The notes beneath the pieces were generated by a model, which saw nothing but the letters and a program-made list of their open reading frames with translations, was not told the DNA's origin and ran no database searches. The position numbers and the translations under genes are program-made. 64,000 nucleotides of DNA. It comes from Kluyvera sp047971185. Lineage in GTDB: Bacteria; Pseudomonadota; Gammaproteobacteria; Enterobacterales; Enterobacteriaceae. The stretch lies in contig NZ_JBKDZH010000042.1 of assembly GCF_047971185.1 (NCBI RefSeq), positions 1 to 64,000 of the forward strand, given 5' to 3'. The first letter of the stretch is position 1. Each line of letters begins with the position of its first letter. Of this stretch, positions 50,410 through 59,143 are shown piece by piece.

Positions 50410-51237
50410 TTAACCGCCGAACTGGTCCGGATCCGGCCCTAATCGCTTGCCTTTATCCAGGGTCGCGATGTCGCCCAGTTCGTCTTTATCCAGGCGGAAA
50501 TCCCAGACGTCGAAGTTCTCGGCGATGCGCGACGGCGTGACCGATTTCGGAATCACCACCAGGCCGCTGTCGAGGTGCCAGCGAATGACAATCTGCGCCG
50601 GGCTTTTGCCGTACTTGTCGGCAAGGTGGCGGATGACTTTCTGATCGAACACGCCTTCGCCACCCTGCGCCAGCGGGCTCCAGGATTCGGTCTGAATCTT
50701 ATGGGTGGCGTTCCATGCGTTCAGCTGACGCTGCTGCATCAAGGGGTGCAGCTCGATCTGGTTAATCACCGGTGCCACGCCGGTTTCATCAATCAGCCGT
50801 TGCAGGTGGGGAACCTGGAAGTTACATACGCCGATACTCTTCACCAGCCCCTGTTTTTGCAGTTCAATCAGCGCTTTCCAGGCAGCGATATAGTGGTCGG
50901 AGGCGGGGACCGGCCAGTGGATCAGATACAGGTCGAGATAGTCCAGCTGCAGGTGTTCCAGGCTCTCCTGCAGCGCGTCGGCGGCGCGCAGATGCGAGTC
51001 ATTCCACAGCTTACTGGTAATGAACAGGTCTTCACGCGCAACGCCCGCGCTGTGAATCGCTTTGCCCACGCCCGACTCGTTTTTGTAGGCGGCAGCAGTA
51101 TCAATAGAACGGTAGCCGACCTCAAGCGCTTTATGGATCGCGGTGACGACTTCTTCATTACTGGCCTGCCATACGCCCAGGCCTAGCTGCGGCATTACAT
51201 TGCCATCGTGCAGTTTAATCACGGTTGGATGTGTCAT
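50410..51237 (-). CDS. dkgA: 2,5-diketo-D-gluconate reductase A
   Basis: DkgA is an NADPH-dependent aldo-keto reductase that reduces 2,5-diketogluconate and methylglyoxal. The 275-residue TIM-barrel protein has the catalytic tetrad D46, Y51, K76 and H107 (SIDTAAAYKNE, FITSKLWN, LYLIHWPV), and the NADPH-binding VIPKSVTPSRIAEN near the end. It lies downstream of yqhD on the same strand, as in E. coli, where YqhC activates both. Confidence 0.95.
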   Translation of the reverse strand: MTHPTVIKLHDGNVMPQLGLGVWQASNEEVVTAIHKALEVGYRSIDTAAAYKNESGVGKAIHSAGVAREDLFITSKLWNDSHLRAADALQESLEHLQLDYLDLYLIHWPVPASDHYIAAWKALIELQKQGLVKSIGVCNFQVPHLQRLIDETGVAPVINQIELHPLMQQRQLNAWNATHKIQTESWSPLAQGGEGVFDQKVIRHLADKYGKSPAQIVIRWHLDSGLVVIPKSVTPSRIAENFDVWDFRLDKDELGDIATLDKGKRLGPDPDQFGG

Positions 51238-51329
51238 GCATTTCTCCTTTTCATCAGCTTATCGGAGCAAGCCCCGATAAGATTTGTATGATTAAGTCTG
51301 GTCGAAATATGCAAAAACGAAAGCTTGCT

Positions 51330-51445
51330 CGTCGCCTTTCAAGCTGCAGATGCGTTGTCTGCGTCAGCTCACCCTAGTCACTTACTTGTGTAAGCTCCTG
51401 GGGGTCGCTGCCTTGACGCCTTTCTGCTGCTCGAAATGCTTAGAG
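51330..51445. repeat. ERIC element between yqhD and dkgA
   Basis: The core AGTCACTTACTTGTGTAAGC followed by TCCTGGGGGTCGC matches the ERIC consensus with some change. The ends TTCAAGCTGCAGATGCG and CTGCTGCTCGAA form the long terminal stem. The other copy in this window is at 822. Confidence 0.88.
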
Positions 51446-51463
51446 CAAGAAGTGAGGAAGGAA

Positions 51464-52627
51464 TTATCGAGCAGCTTCGTAAATACGGCGGCTCACGTCG
51501 AGGGTAATATCCTGATTTTCACCCAGTTTGGTCATGCCGTGCTCTTCGAGTTTTTTCAGCAGCGCCGGGATGGAGCTGCCGTCCAGGCCGTAGTCGGACA
51601 GGTGAGTCGGTACGCCCATTTGCTCGAAGAAGCTGCGGGTCGCGACGATAGCGGCGTCGATACGCGCATCGTCAGAACCTTCGGTAATGTTCCACACGCG
51701 TTCGGCGTATTGCAGCAGTTTGCCGCGCTTGGTATCACGTTTTTCATTCCACAGCGCCGGCAGCACGATCGCCAGCGTTTGCGCGTGATCCAGCCCGTGC
51801 ATCGCGGTCAGTTCGTGGCCCAGCATATGGGTTGCCCAGTCCTGCGGCACGCCTGCGCCAATCAGGCCGTTCAGCGCCTGAGTCGCCGCCCACATAATGT
51901 TGGCGCGTACGTCGTAGTTTTCCGGATCTTTCAGCGCTTTCGGGCCGTCTTCTATCAGCGTCAGCAGAATACCTTCGGCGAAACGGTCCTGAATTTTGCC
52001 GTCAACCGGGTAGGTAACATACTGCTCAACGGTATGCACGAAGGCATCAACCACGCCGTTCGCGACCTGACGCGGCGGCAGAGTGTAGGTGTAAACCGGG
52101 TCCAGAATGGCAAACTGCGGCTGGACGTGCGGGGACATAAAGGCACGTTTGTCGCCGGTGGTTTTACGCGAGATAACCGCGCCCTTGTTAGACTCGGAAC
52201 CGGTCGCCGGCAGGGTCAGTACGGAACCCATCGGAATGGCACTGTTGACGTTGCTGCCGTAGGTTTCCAGGATTTCCCACGGGTCGATGCTGGCATCGTA
52301 GTGCGCTGCCGCAGCGATGAATTTGGTACCGTCCAGTACGGAACCGCCGCCGACTGCCAGCAGGAAGGTCACCTGCTGTTCGCGGGCAATTTTCACCGCG
52401 TTCATCAGCGTTTCATAAGATGGGTTTGGCTCGATGCCGCCGAATTCCAGCACATCCAGCCCTTTCAGCGCGGTCAGTACCTGATCCAGCACGCCGGTTT
52501 TTTTCACGCTGCCGCCGCCGTAGGTGATCAGTACGCGGGCGTCAGCGGGGATCTGAGCGCGCAGATTTTCGATAGCGCCTTTACCGAACAGAATGCGGGT
52601 CGGGGTGTGAAGATCAAAATTAAACAT
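51464..52627 (-). CDS. yqhD: NADPH-dependent alcohol dehydrogenase YqhD
   Basis: YqhD reduces a wide range of short and reactive aldehydes using NADPH, protecting against lipid peroxidation products and glyoxal. The ATG at 52,627 gives MFNFDLHTPTRILFGKGAIE and 387 residues, the E. coli length. Visible motifs are GGGS twice (38-41 and 93-96) in the coenzyme region and the metal ligands D194 and H198 in VVDAFVHTVEQY. It is divergent from its activator yqhC with a 197-base gap. Confidence 0.97.
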   Translation of the reverse strand: MFNFDLHTPTRILFGKGAIENLRAQIPADARVLITYGGGSVKKTGVLDQVLTALKGLDVLEFGGIEPNPSYETLMNAVKIAREQQVTFLLAVGGGSVLDGTKFIAAAAHYDASIDPWEILETYGSNVNSAIPMGSVLTLPATGSESNKGAVISRKTTGDKRAFMSPHVQPQFAILDPVYTYTLPPRQVANGVVDAFVHTVEQYVTYPVDGKIQDRFAEGILLTLIEDGPKALKDPENYDVRANIMWAATQALNGLIGAGVPQDWATHMLGHELTAMHGLDHAQTLAIVLPALWNEKRDTKRGKLLQYAERVWNITEGSDDARIDAAIVATRSFFEQMGVPTHLSDYGLDGSSIPALLKKLEEHGMTKLGENQDITLDVSRRIYEAAR

Positions 52628-52824
52628 GGCTCGTTCCCTTCTTAGTGGATGGAAAAACAAGGCGGCGAAAGGTCGTCGCCGAATGACATCATTGTGGTCT
52701 TCGTCGCCGTACCTCTCAATGCACATTTCTGCGTTTGTCTTGCCCATTTCTCCATAAGGCTGGAGAATCGCGTTAATCACGGCCACAATGACATCGTTGG
52801 AAAAGGTATCTGGAGCCTCCGTTG

Positions 52825-53715
52825 ATGAACCGTGACGAGATCTGTGCGCTGCTGACAGACAAAATTAAGCAGCTGAAAAATAACGAACAAAACCTGCGAA
52901 CCCTGCTGCCTGACATCCAGCTGATCTACGGCAGCCAACCGAGCGGCCGTACGCCGGTGATGTACCGGCCGGGCATCGTGTTTCTCTTTTCCGGCTATAA
53001 AATTGGCTATATCAACGATCGTACCTTCCGCTACGATGCCAATGAATATCTGCTGCTCACCGTACCTTTACCCTTCGAATGTGAAACTTTTGCCACCGCC
53101 GAGGCGCCGCTGGCCGGATTACGTCTCGATGTGGATATTTTCCAGCTCCAGGAGCTGCTGATGGACATCGGTGAAGACCCGCTGTTCCACCCGGCGATGG
53201 CGGAAAGCGGGATTAACTCGGCGACCTTGTCGGAGGAGATCCTCTGCGCCGCCGAGCGCCTGCTGGACGTCATGGAGCGCCCGCTGGACGCCCGTATTCT
53301 GGGGAAACAGATTATCCGTGAAATGCTCTACCACGTGCTTACCGGGCCGCGCGGCGGCGCGCTGATGGCGCTGGTCAGCCGTCAGACCCACTTCAGCCAG
53401 ATTAGCCGGGTGCTTAAGCGTATCGAAAGCCAGTACACCGAGACGCTGAGCGTCGATCAGCTGGCCGCCGAGGCCAATATGAGCCTGTCGGCGTTCCACC
53501 ATAATTTTAAGTCGGTCACCAGTACCTCGCCGCTGCAATACCTGAAAACCTATCGGCTGCACAAAGCACGGATGATGATGGCGCACGACGGGCTGAAGGC
53601 CAGCGCGGCGGCAATGCAGGTGGGCTACGAGAGCGCGTCGCAGTTCAGCAGAGAGTTTAAACGGTATTTCGGCCTGACGCCGGGTGAGGATGCGGCAAGA
53701 CTGCGCGGAATGTAG
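52825..53715 (+). CDS. yqhC: AraC-family activator YqhC
   Basis: YqhC activates yqhD and dkgA in response to aldehydes. The 296-residue protein starts MNRDEICALLTDKIKQ at the ATG at 52,825, one codon after a TTG. The N-terminal AraC-type sensing domain includes VFLFSGYKIGYINDRTFRYD. Two helix-turn-helix motifs follow (LSVDQLAAEANMSLSAFHHNF and ASAAAMQVGYESASQFSREFK). It is divergent from yqhD. An upstream extension is possible; E. coli YqhC is somewhat longer. Confidence 0.94.
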   Translation: MNRDEICALLTDKIKQLKNNEQNLRTLLPDIQLIYGSQPSGRTPVMYRPGIVFLFSGYKIGYINDRTFRYDANEYLLLTVPLPFECETFATAEAPLAGLRLDVDIFQLQELLMDIGEDPLFHPAMAESGINSATLSEEILCAAERLLDVMERPLDARILGKQIIREMLYHVLTGPRGGALMALVSRQTHFSQISRVLKRIESQYTETLSVDQLAAEANMSLSAFHHNFKSVTSTSPLQYLKTYRLHKARMMMAHDGLKASAAAMQVGYESASQFSREFKRYFGLTPGEDAARLRGM

Positions 53716-53803
53716 TTCGTAGCCCGGGCGAGGCGTTAACGCCGACCCCGGGGTAGCTCGGAATCCATTCCCGGCGTCACTTCGTTCGGCCGGGCTACGA
53801 GAG
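53716..53803. repeat. Paired REP/BIME-type repeats between yqhC and yghB
   Basis: GTAGCCCGGGCGAGGCGTTA, then ACGCCGACCCCGGGG, and an inverted copy CCCGGCGTCACTTCG then TTCGGCCGGGCTACGAG. It separates the convergent yqhC and yghB genes. Confidence 0.85.
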
Positions 53804-53804
53804 A

Positions 53805-54464
53805 TTATGCGTCGCAGTACTTCTTCTTGATCACCACAATCACCGTGCCGAGCAGCCCGGCAACCAGCAGGAAAATAGGCAGCACCATCAGGAAGGTCAT
53901 CACCTGATCTTCATGACGTTTAACAAACGGGATCATGCTGATGGCATAGCCAAGGCCGGTGACCACGCCAACCCACAGCAGCGCGCTCAGCCAGTTGAAC
54001 AGCTGGAAGCGGCGGTTAGGCAGGCCGGAAATGCCCGCCATCGTTGGCAGCAGCGTGCGTACAAACGCCAGGAAGCGCCCGGCGAGCAGCGCCAGCAGAC
54101 CGTGACGGTCAAACATGCAGGTGGCGCGCTGGTGATATTTATCCGGCAGCTGCGCCAGCCAGCCTTTCACCACGCGGGTGTTGCCCAGCCAGCGGCCCTG
54201 AATGTAGCTCAGCCAGCAGCCGAGGCTGGCGGCGGTCGTCAGAATCACCAGGGTAGGGACGTAGCCCATCACGCCCTTGGCAATGAGCGCGCCCGCCAAT
54301 AGCAACAGGCTATCGCCGGGGAGGAATGATGCAGGGAGCAGGCCGTTTTCCAGAAACAGCGTGGCAAACATAACCAGATACACGACTCCCACAACGTGCG
54401 GATTCGCCAGTGCAGCAAAATCGTGCTGCCAAAGCGCGGCGACAATATCTTGAATAACGACCAT
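53805..54464 (-). CDS. yghB: DedA-family membrane protein YghB
   Basis: YghB is an inner-membrane DedA protein required, together with YqjA, for normal division and envelope homeostasis, probably as a proton-linked lipid or solute transporter. The 219-residue form (ATG at 54,464, AGGA six bases upstream) equals the E. coli length; an ATG two codons earlier abuts the AGGA. Family motifs are ENGLLPASFLPGDSLL with the key acidic residues and GRFLAFVRTLLPTMAG with the essential arginines. Confidence 0.96.
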   Translation of the reverse strand: MVVIQDIVAALWQHDFAALANPHVVGVVYLVMFATLFLENGLLPASFLPGDSLLLLAGALIAKGVMGYVPTLVILTTAASLGCWLSYIQGRWLGNTRVVKGWLAQLPDKYHQRATCMFDRHGLLALLAGRFLAFVRTLLPTMAGISGLPNRRFQLFNWLSALLWVGVVTGLGYAISMIPFVKRHEDQVMTFLMVLPIFLLVAGLLGTVIVVIKKKYCDA

Positions 54465-54705
54465 GGACATTCCTGTGGAACAGCGTTTTCGCCTATTGTA
54501 CGCCCGAATTCGTCAGAACACCTTGATCCCGGACGCAACAAATGAAGCCGCATTGTTCAGCCAGGCTGACAACCGGGTGAAATTTGTTTACGCCTGGCAG
54601 TGTGAACTCGGGAACCGACTGTTCTCAACATCGGTGGCGCCTCCGCGGACGCGCCAAAAATATTGCTAACCCGCCCGGCACTGACCGTACCGGGCCAGGG
54701 CTATG

Positions 54706-55893
54706 TTACACGATGCGGGCGAAACCTGCCGCTAAATCCGCAATCAGATCGTCAACGTTTTCCAGACCAATATGCACGCGGATTAACGTACCTTCGAAAT
54801 CAATCTTCCCGTCCGGACGAATGCTCGCCAGCTCTTCCGGCTGGTTGGCCAGAATCAGTGATTCAAAGCCGCCCCACGAGTAGGCCATGCTGAACAGCGA
54901 GAAGTTGTCGAGGTAGTTCGCCAGCTCGTCGTTATTCAGGCGTTTATTGAGCACGAAGGAGAACAGGCCGCTGCTGCCGGTGAAGTCGCGTTTCCAGAAC
55001 TCATGTCCTTTGCTGCCCGGCAGCGCCGGGTGGTTAACGTGCGCCACGTGCGGCTGCTGCGCCAGCCATTCAGCGACTTTCAGGCTGCTTTCATGGTGCT
55101 GACGCAGACGCACGCCGAGCGTGCGCAGGCCGCGGCTGGTCATATAGGCCGTATCGGCGTCCAGCATCTGGCCCATCAGATAGGCGTTTTCGCGCAGCTG
55201 CGCCCAGCAGCGTTCGTTGGACACCGCCGTGCCGACCATCGCGTCGGAGTGGCCAATCAGGTATTTGGTGCCCGCCTGAATCGAAATGTCGATGCCGAAA
55301 TCGAGCGCTTTAAACAGCACGCCCGCCGCCCAGGTGTTGTCGATCATGATAATCGCGTCGGGGGCGACGCTGCGCACGGCGGCGACGATCGCCGGGACGT
55401 CGTGCACTTCCATGGTGATGGAGCCAGGTGATTCGAGGAACACGATTTTGGTGTTCGGCTGGATCAGATTCGCAATCCCGGCGCCAATCAGCGGATCGAA
55501 CCAGCTGGTGGTGACGCCAAGTTTGGCGAGAATTTTGGTACAAAAGTCCTGGCTCGGCTCGTAGGCGGTGTTGGTCATCAGCACGTGGTCGCCCTGCTCA
55601 ACGAAGGCCAGAATGGTATTCGCTACCGCCGCCGCGCCGCAGGGGAACAGCGCGCAGCCGGCGCCGCCTTCCAGTTCACACATCGCTTCCTGCAGCGAGA
55701 AGTGGGTCAACGTCCCGCGACGCCCGTAAAACAGCTCGCCGTTGGCGCGATTGTGGGTCGCGTGTTTCTTGGCGGCGACGGTCTCAAAAACCAGCGAAGA
55801 GGCGCGCTGAATCACGCTGTTCACCGATCCCTGAGTGAATTTTTTGCTGCGTCCGGCGTTCACCAGCGCGGTATCAAGGTGCTTGTCTGCCAT
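54706..55893 (-). CDS. metC: Cystathionine beta-lyase
   Basis: MetC cleaves cystathionine to homocysteine, pyruvate and ammonia in methionine synthesis. The 395-residue PLP enzyme has the Schiff-base lysine K210 in QAGTKYLIGHSD and the conserved arginine-rich substrate loop. It is divergent from exbB across a 251-base gap. A MetJ-type ACGTCT repeat is plausible around 55,914-55,929 (TACGTCT GGACGTCT). Confidence 0.97.
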   Translation of the reverse strand: MADKHLDTALVNAGRSKKFTQGSVNSVIQRASSLVFETVAAKKHATHNRANGELFYGRRGTLTHFSLQEAMCELEGGAGCALFPCGAAAVANTILAFVEQGDHVLMTNTAYEPSQDFCTKILAKLGVTTSWFDPLIGAGIANLIQPNTKIVFLESPGSITMEVHDVPAIVAAVRSVAPDAIIMIDNTWAAGVLFKALDFGIDISIQAGTKYLIGHSDAMVGTAVSNERCWAQLRENAYLMGQMLDADTAYMTSRGLRTLGVRLRQHHESSLKVAEWLAQQPHVAHVNHPALPGSKGHEFWKRDFTGSSGLFSFVLNKRLNNDELANYLDNFSLFSMAYSWGGFESLILANQPEELASIRPDGKIDFEGTLIRVHIGLENVDDLIADLAAGFARIV

Positions 55894-55912
55894 GTCCGAT
55901 CTACCTGTTTTT

Positions 55913-55930
55913 ATACGTCTGGACGTCTAA
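55913..55930 (-). promoter_or_regulatory. Candidate metbox (MetJ operator) upstream of metC
   Basis: Two tandem eight-base units, TACGTCTG and GACGTCTA, resemble the MetJ repeat AGACGTCT read as adjacent boxes. They lie 20-37 bases upstream of the metC start codon, where E. coli metC also has MetJ boxes. S-adenosylmethionine-bound MetJ would repress metC here. Confidence 0.6.
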
Positions 55931-56067
55931 ACTAACATGATTGCGCGCCTGATGTAGCCGCCAGAATGCATACAGCAGAAAATATTGCCAAAAAGCGCGG
56001 AGAAAACTTTTTTACTGCGTAAGCGCAAGGAAAATAAGTGTGATTTGAGTCAATATGTAAATACTAA

Positions 56068-56082
56068 TGAGAACTACTATCA
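56068..56082 (+). promoter_or_regulatory. Candidate Fur box of exbBD
   Basis: TGAGAAC-T-ACTATCA matches the Fur 7-1-7 core at 12 of 14 arm positions or slightly fewer, with the TATCA half conserved. It lies 62 bases before the exbB start codon. E. coli exbBD is Fur-repressed, which supports the call. Confidence 0.6.
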
Positions 56083-56144
56083 ATTCGGCGTTGTTTTGAT
56101 ATTATTGTGCTCAGATTTTGTGATTTACGTCCTGGAGATACACA

Positions 56145-56876
56145 GTGGGTAATAATTTGATGCAGGCGGATCTCTCCGTTTGGGGTATGTATCATCATGC
56201 CGACATCGTGGTTAAAGTAGTCATGATTGGTTTGATACTGGCATCCGTCGTCACCTGGGCTATTTTCTTCAGCAAAGGCGCAGAGCTTATTTCTCATAAG
56301 CGCCGCCTCAAGCGCGAACAGAAACTGTTAGCCGATGCGCGTTCACTCAACCAGGCGCATGAAACGGCCGCCGCGTTCGACGCGCGCAGCCTGAGCAGCC
56401 AGCTTATCAACGAAGCGCAGAACGAGCTGGAGCTCTCTGCCGGTTCGGAAGATAACGAAGGGATTAAAGAGCGTACCGGTTTCCGCCTTGAGCGTCGCGT
56501 GGCGGCGGTTGGCCGTCATATGGGACGCGGTAACGGCTTCCTGGCGACCATCGGCGCGATCTCGCCGTTCGTCGGCCTGTTCGGTACCGTATGGGGTATC
56601 ATGAACAGCTTCATCGGTATCGCCCAGACGCAAACCACTAACCTGGCGGTCGTTGCGCCGGGTATCGCAGAAGCCCTGCTGGCTACGGCGATCGGCCTGT
56701 TCGCCGCGATTCCGGCGGTGGTCATCTATAACGTCTTCGCGCGCCTCATCGGTGGCTTCAAAGCCAACCTGAGCGATGTGGCCGCACAGGTTCTGCTGCT
56801 GCAGAGCCGCGATCTGGATCTCAGCGCCAGCGGCGTGCATCCGGTTCGTACCGCCCAGAAATTACGAGTAGGTTAA
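56145..56876 (+). CDS. exbB: TonB-complex proton channel protein ExbB
   Basis: ExbB forms the pentameric inner-membrane channel that, with ExbD, couples the proton gradient to TonB. The 243-residue protein starts at a GTG (MGNNLMQADLSVWGMYHHAD) as in E. coli. Three membrane helices are present, and the MotA/ExbB core is GAISPFVGLFGTVWGIMNSF with TNLAVVAPGIAEALLATAIG. exbD follows six bases after the stop. Powered uptake of siderophores and vitamin B12 depends on it. Confidence 0.97.
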   Translation: MGNNLMQADLSVWGMYHHADIVVKVVMIGLILASVVTWAIFFSKGAELISHKRRLKREQKLLADARSLNQAHETAAAFDARSLSSQLINEAQNELELSAGSEDNEGIKERTGFRLERRVAAVGRHMGRGNGFLATIGAISPFVGLFGTVWGIMNSFIGIAQTQTTNLAVVAPGIAEALLATAIGLFAAIPAVVIYNVFARLIGGFKANLSDVAAQVLLLQSRDLDLSASGVHPVRTAQKLRVG

Positions 56877-56882
56877 TGCCCC

Positions 56883-57308
56883 ATGGCGATGCGTCTTAAT
56901 GAAAATCTGGACGATACCGGCGAAATGCATGAAATCAACGTGACGCCGTTTATCGACGTCATGCTGGTTCTGCTGATTATCTTCATGGTGGCCGCGCCGT
57001 TGGCCACCGTGGATGTGAAAGTCAATCTGCCGGCCTCCTCCAGCCAACCGCAGCCGCGTCCGGAAAAACCGGTCTACCTGTCGGTGAAAGCGGATAAATC
57101 AATGTTCCTCGGTAACGATCCTATTACCGACGACAGCATGGTTCCGGCGCTGGAAGCGCTGACGGAAGGCAAGAAAGACACCACCATCTTCTTCCGCGCC
57201 GATAAAACGGTGGACTATGAGACGATGATGAAGGTGATGGATACGCTGCATCAGGCTGGCTATCTTAAGATTGGCCTGGTCGGCGAAGAAACCGTCGCCA
57301 AAAAATAA
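56883..57308 (+). CDS. exbD: TonB-complex protein ExbD
   Basis: ExbD is the partner of ExbB. The 141-residue protein has one N-terminal membrane helix with the essential aspartate in NVTPFIDVMLVLLIIFMV, and a periplasmic domain to VAKK. It lies six bases after exbB, with a strong hairpin terminator following. Confidence 0.97.
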   Translation: MAMRLNENLDDTGEMHEINVTPFIDVMLVLLIIFMVAAPLATVDVKVNLPASSSQPQPRPEKPVYLSVKADKSMFLGNDPITDDSMVPALEALTEGKKDTTIFFRADKTVDYETMMKVMDTLHQAGYLKIGLVGEETVAKK

Positions 57309-57314
57309 AGCATC

Positions 57315-57349
57315 CGGATGGCGCGTTCTGCGCCATCCGTTATTATTTC
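57315..57349 (+). terminator. exbBD terminator
   Basis: CGGATGGCGC pairs with GCGCCATCCG across GTTCT and is followed by TTATTATTT. Confidence 0.9.
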
Positions 57350-57537
57350 CCCAGTAATATAATATTTCCCTTAAGTTCTATTAATACGCATTACTTACGC
57401 AAATATTTAAATATTATTTAGCGCCACTTAAATTCCGTAATCTATTTTTTATAGAAAGTAGCCAGCCTGAAATAATCTTCCTACGCTTAATTCTGAACGC
57501 TAACAATAATATAAATCTACAGCGGACGGAAAATATC

Positions 57538-58989
57538 ATGGCCATAATGACTGTGCGACAAGCGGAAGGTTCGCAGCGCGACCTGATCTCTTTATCCTCC
57601 ATTCGTCAACGAGCCGACCGGCTGCTACTGGTGCTGGCCTGGGTTATGTGGGCGATTTCACTGGGCGTGGGCTGGATGAATGACAATCCCGGCCTGGCGC
57701 TGCTGGTGGCGACGATGCTGGCAGCGCTGGCGACGCTCATGACGCTGCTGTTTGCGGGCAAACTCCTGACGCGCTTAACCTATGCGTTTATCCTGATGGC
57801 CTATTCCGCGCTGTTGATTCAGCTTGGCGATGGAGAAACCGAATATCATTTCTCCGTTTTTGTGCTGCTGTCTGCGCTGCTGGCGTGGCGCGACTGGCGG
57901 CCGTTAATTATGGGGGCGGGAGTGATTGCCGCTCATCATTTAATATTTAATTATTTACAGGAATACGGGCTGTTTAATATCACCGTGTTTATGTATTCCG
58001 GGCTGCACATGGTGATTATGCACGGCGTGTACGTGGTGGCGCAGACGGTATTTCTGGTGTTTCTTGCGGTGCGGATGGAGCAGGACGCGCGCTCGGCCAG
58101 CGAAGTGGCGAAGCTGGCGGCGGTGATTAACCGCGAGTCGGGCTACCTGACGCTGGAGCGCGATAGAAAAACCAGCCGTTCCCCCTTTGCGAAAACCTTC
58201 AGCCTGACGCTGGATGCCATGCGCAATACGCTTGAGCAGGTGAGCGGTAATGTGTCGCAGCTGCTGGATGCCTCGCAGACGCTGCTGCAACGCAACACGG
58301 CGCTGTCCGAGCGCACCGACAGCCAGGCGCGCTCGCTGGCGGTCACCGCCAGCGCCATGGAACAGCTAGCCGGCGCCGCGTCGTTGACCAGCGAAAAGGC
58401 CGGTGAAGCACGGGAGCTGGCGGAGCAGGCCAGCGGCGTGGCGCGCGAGGGCGGTGAGAATATCCGTTCAGCGATGGCCTCCATGTCGCAAATCCGTGAT
58501 GAATCGCTGAAGATCGGCGGCATTCTGGAGCTGATCGATGGCATCGCCTTCCAGACCAACATCCTGTCGCTCAACGCGTCCGTGGAAGCCGCGCGGGCGG
58601 GCGCCCACGGTAAAGGGTTTGCGGTAGTGGCGGCGGAGGTGCGTACGCTGGCGTTGCGCTGTGAGGGCGCGGCGCGGGAGATTCGCCAGCTGATTGCCGC
58701 TTCGGTAGAGCGCACCCATCAGGGCGCGGAACAGGTGGAGCGGGCGGGCAAAACCATGGCGGCAATCATCAGCCATATCGATAGCCTGCAAGCCTGTGTC
58801 GATGTGTTCTCCTCAATGAGCGACCAGCAGCGCGCCAGCGTATTACAGATGAAAGGCAGCATTGCCCATATCGACGCCAGCGTGCAGGAGAACGTGCAGC
58901 ACGTGGCCCAGACCATTCAGGTTGCGCATCGACAACAACAGCATACCGGCGAGCTGAAGACGGCTATTTCGGTTTTCAGACTGGTGTAA
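57538..58989 (+). CDS. Methyl-accepting chemotaxis protein with multi-helix membrane sensor
   Basis: The 483-residue protein is a chemoreceptor. The C-terminal half has the conserved signalling hairpin tip (IAFQTNILSLNASVEAARAG and GKGFAVVAAEVRTLA, about residues 336-366). The N-terminal 180 residues are about six membrane helices with almost no periplasmic domain. This region holds five histidines (H104, H133, H134, H157, H162), so the signal may be sensed in the membrane, for example through a bound metal, haem or redox state. No clear HAMP domain and no NWETF-type CheR tail are seen. It sits alone between exbD and a xylosidase gene pair. It would only matter in a motile strain. Confidence 0.9.
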   Translation: MAIMTVRQAEGSQRDLISLSSIRQRADRLLLVLAWVMWAISLGVGWMNDNPGLALLVATMLAALATLMTLLFAGKLLTRLTYAFILMAYSALLIQLGDGETEYHFSVFVLLSALLAWRDWRPLIMGAGVIAAHHLIFNYLQEYGLFNITVFMYSGLHMVIMHGVYVVAQTVFLVFLAVRMEQDARSASEVAKLAAVINRESGYLTLERDRKTSRSPFAKTFSLTLDAMRNTLEQVSGNVSQLLDASQTLLQRNTALSERTDSQARSLAVTASAMEQLAGAASLTSEKAGEARELAEQASGVAREGGENIRSAMASMSQIRDESLKIGGILELIDGIAFQTNILSLNASVEAARAGAHGKGFAVVAAEVRTLALRCEGAAREIRQLIAASVERTHQGAEQVERAGKTMAAIISHIDSLQACVDVFSSMSDQQRASVLQMKGSIAHIDASVQENVQHVAQTIQVAHRQQQHTGELKTAISVFRLV

Positions 58990-59143
58990 GCTCACAAAAA
59001 ACGAAAGGTGTATGACAAATAATCCAGTTATGTGACAACTTACGCAGTTGCCAGAAAACGTAATAGCGGTACGAAAAATGACAATATAATTGCCCACCCC
59101 ATCCTCCTACAGTGAAACCACTTCAATTCAGGAGGATATACGT

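Noticed and set aside
51350..52645. Open frame of 431 codons on the plus strand opposite yqhD
   Set aside because: It lies wholly antisense to yqhD, has histidine/arginine-rich composition typical of a reversed GC-rich gene, and lacks any family motif.
54640..54700. Possible metC terminator with palindrome GGCGCCTCCGCGGACGCGCC
   Set aside because: On the metC strand the T-run precedes the stem instead of following it, so it is not an intrinsic terminator for metC.
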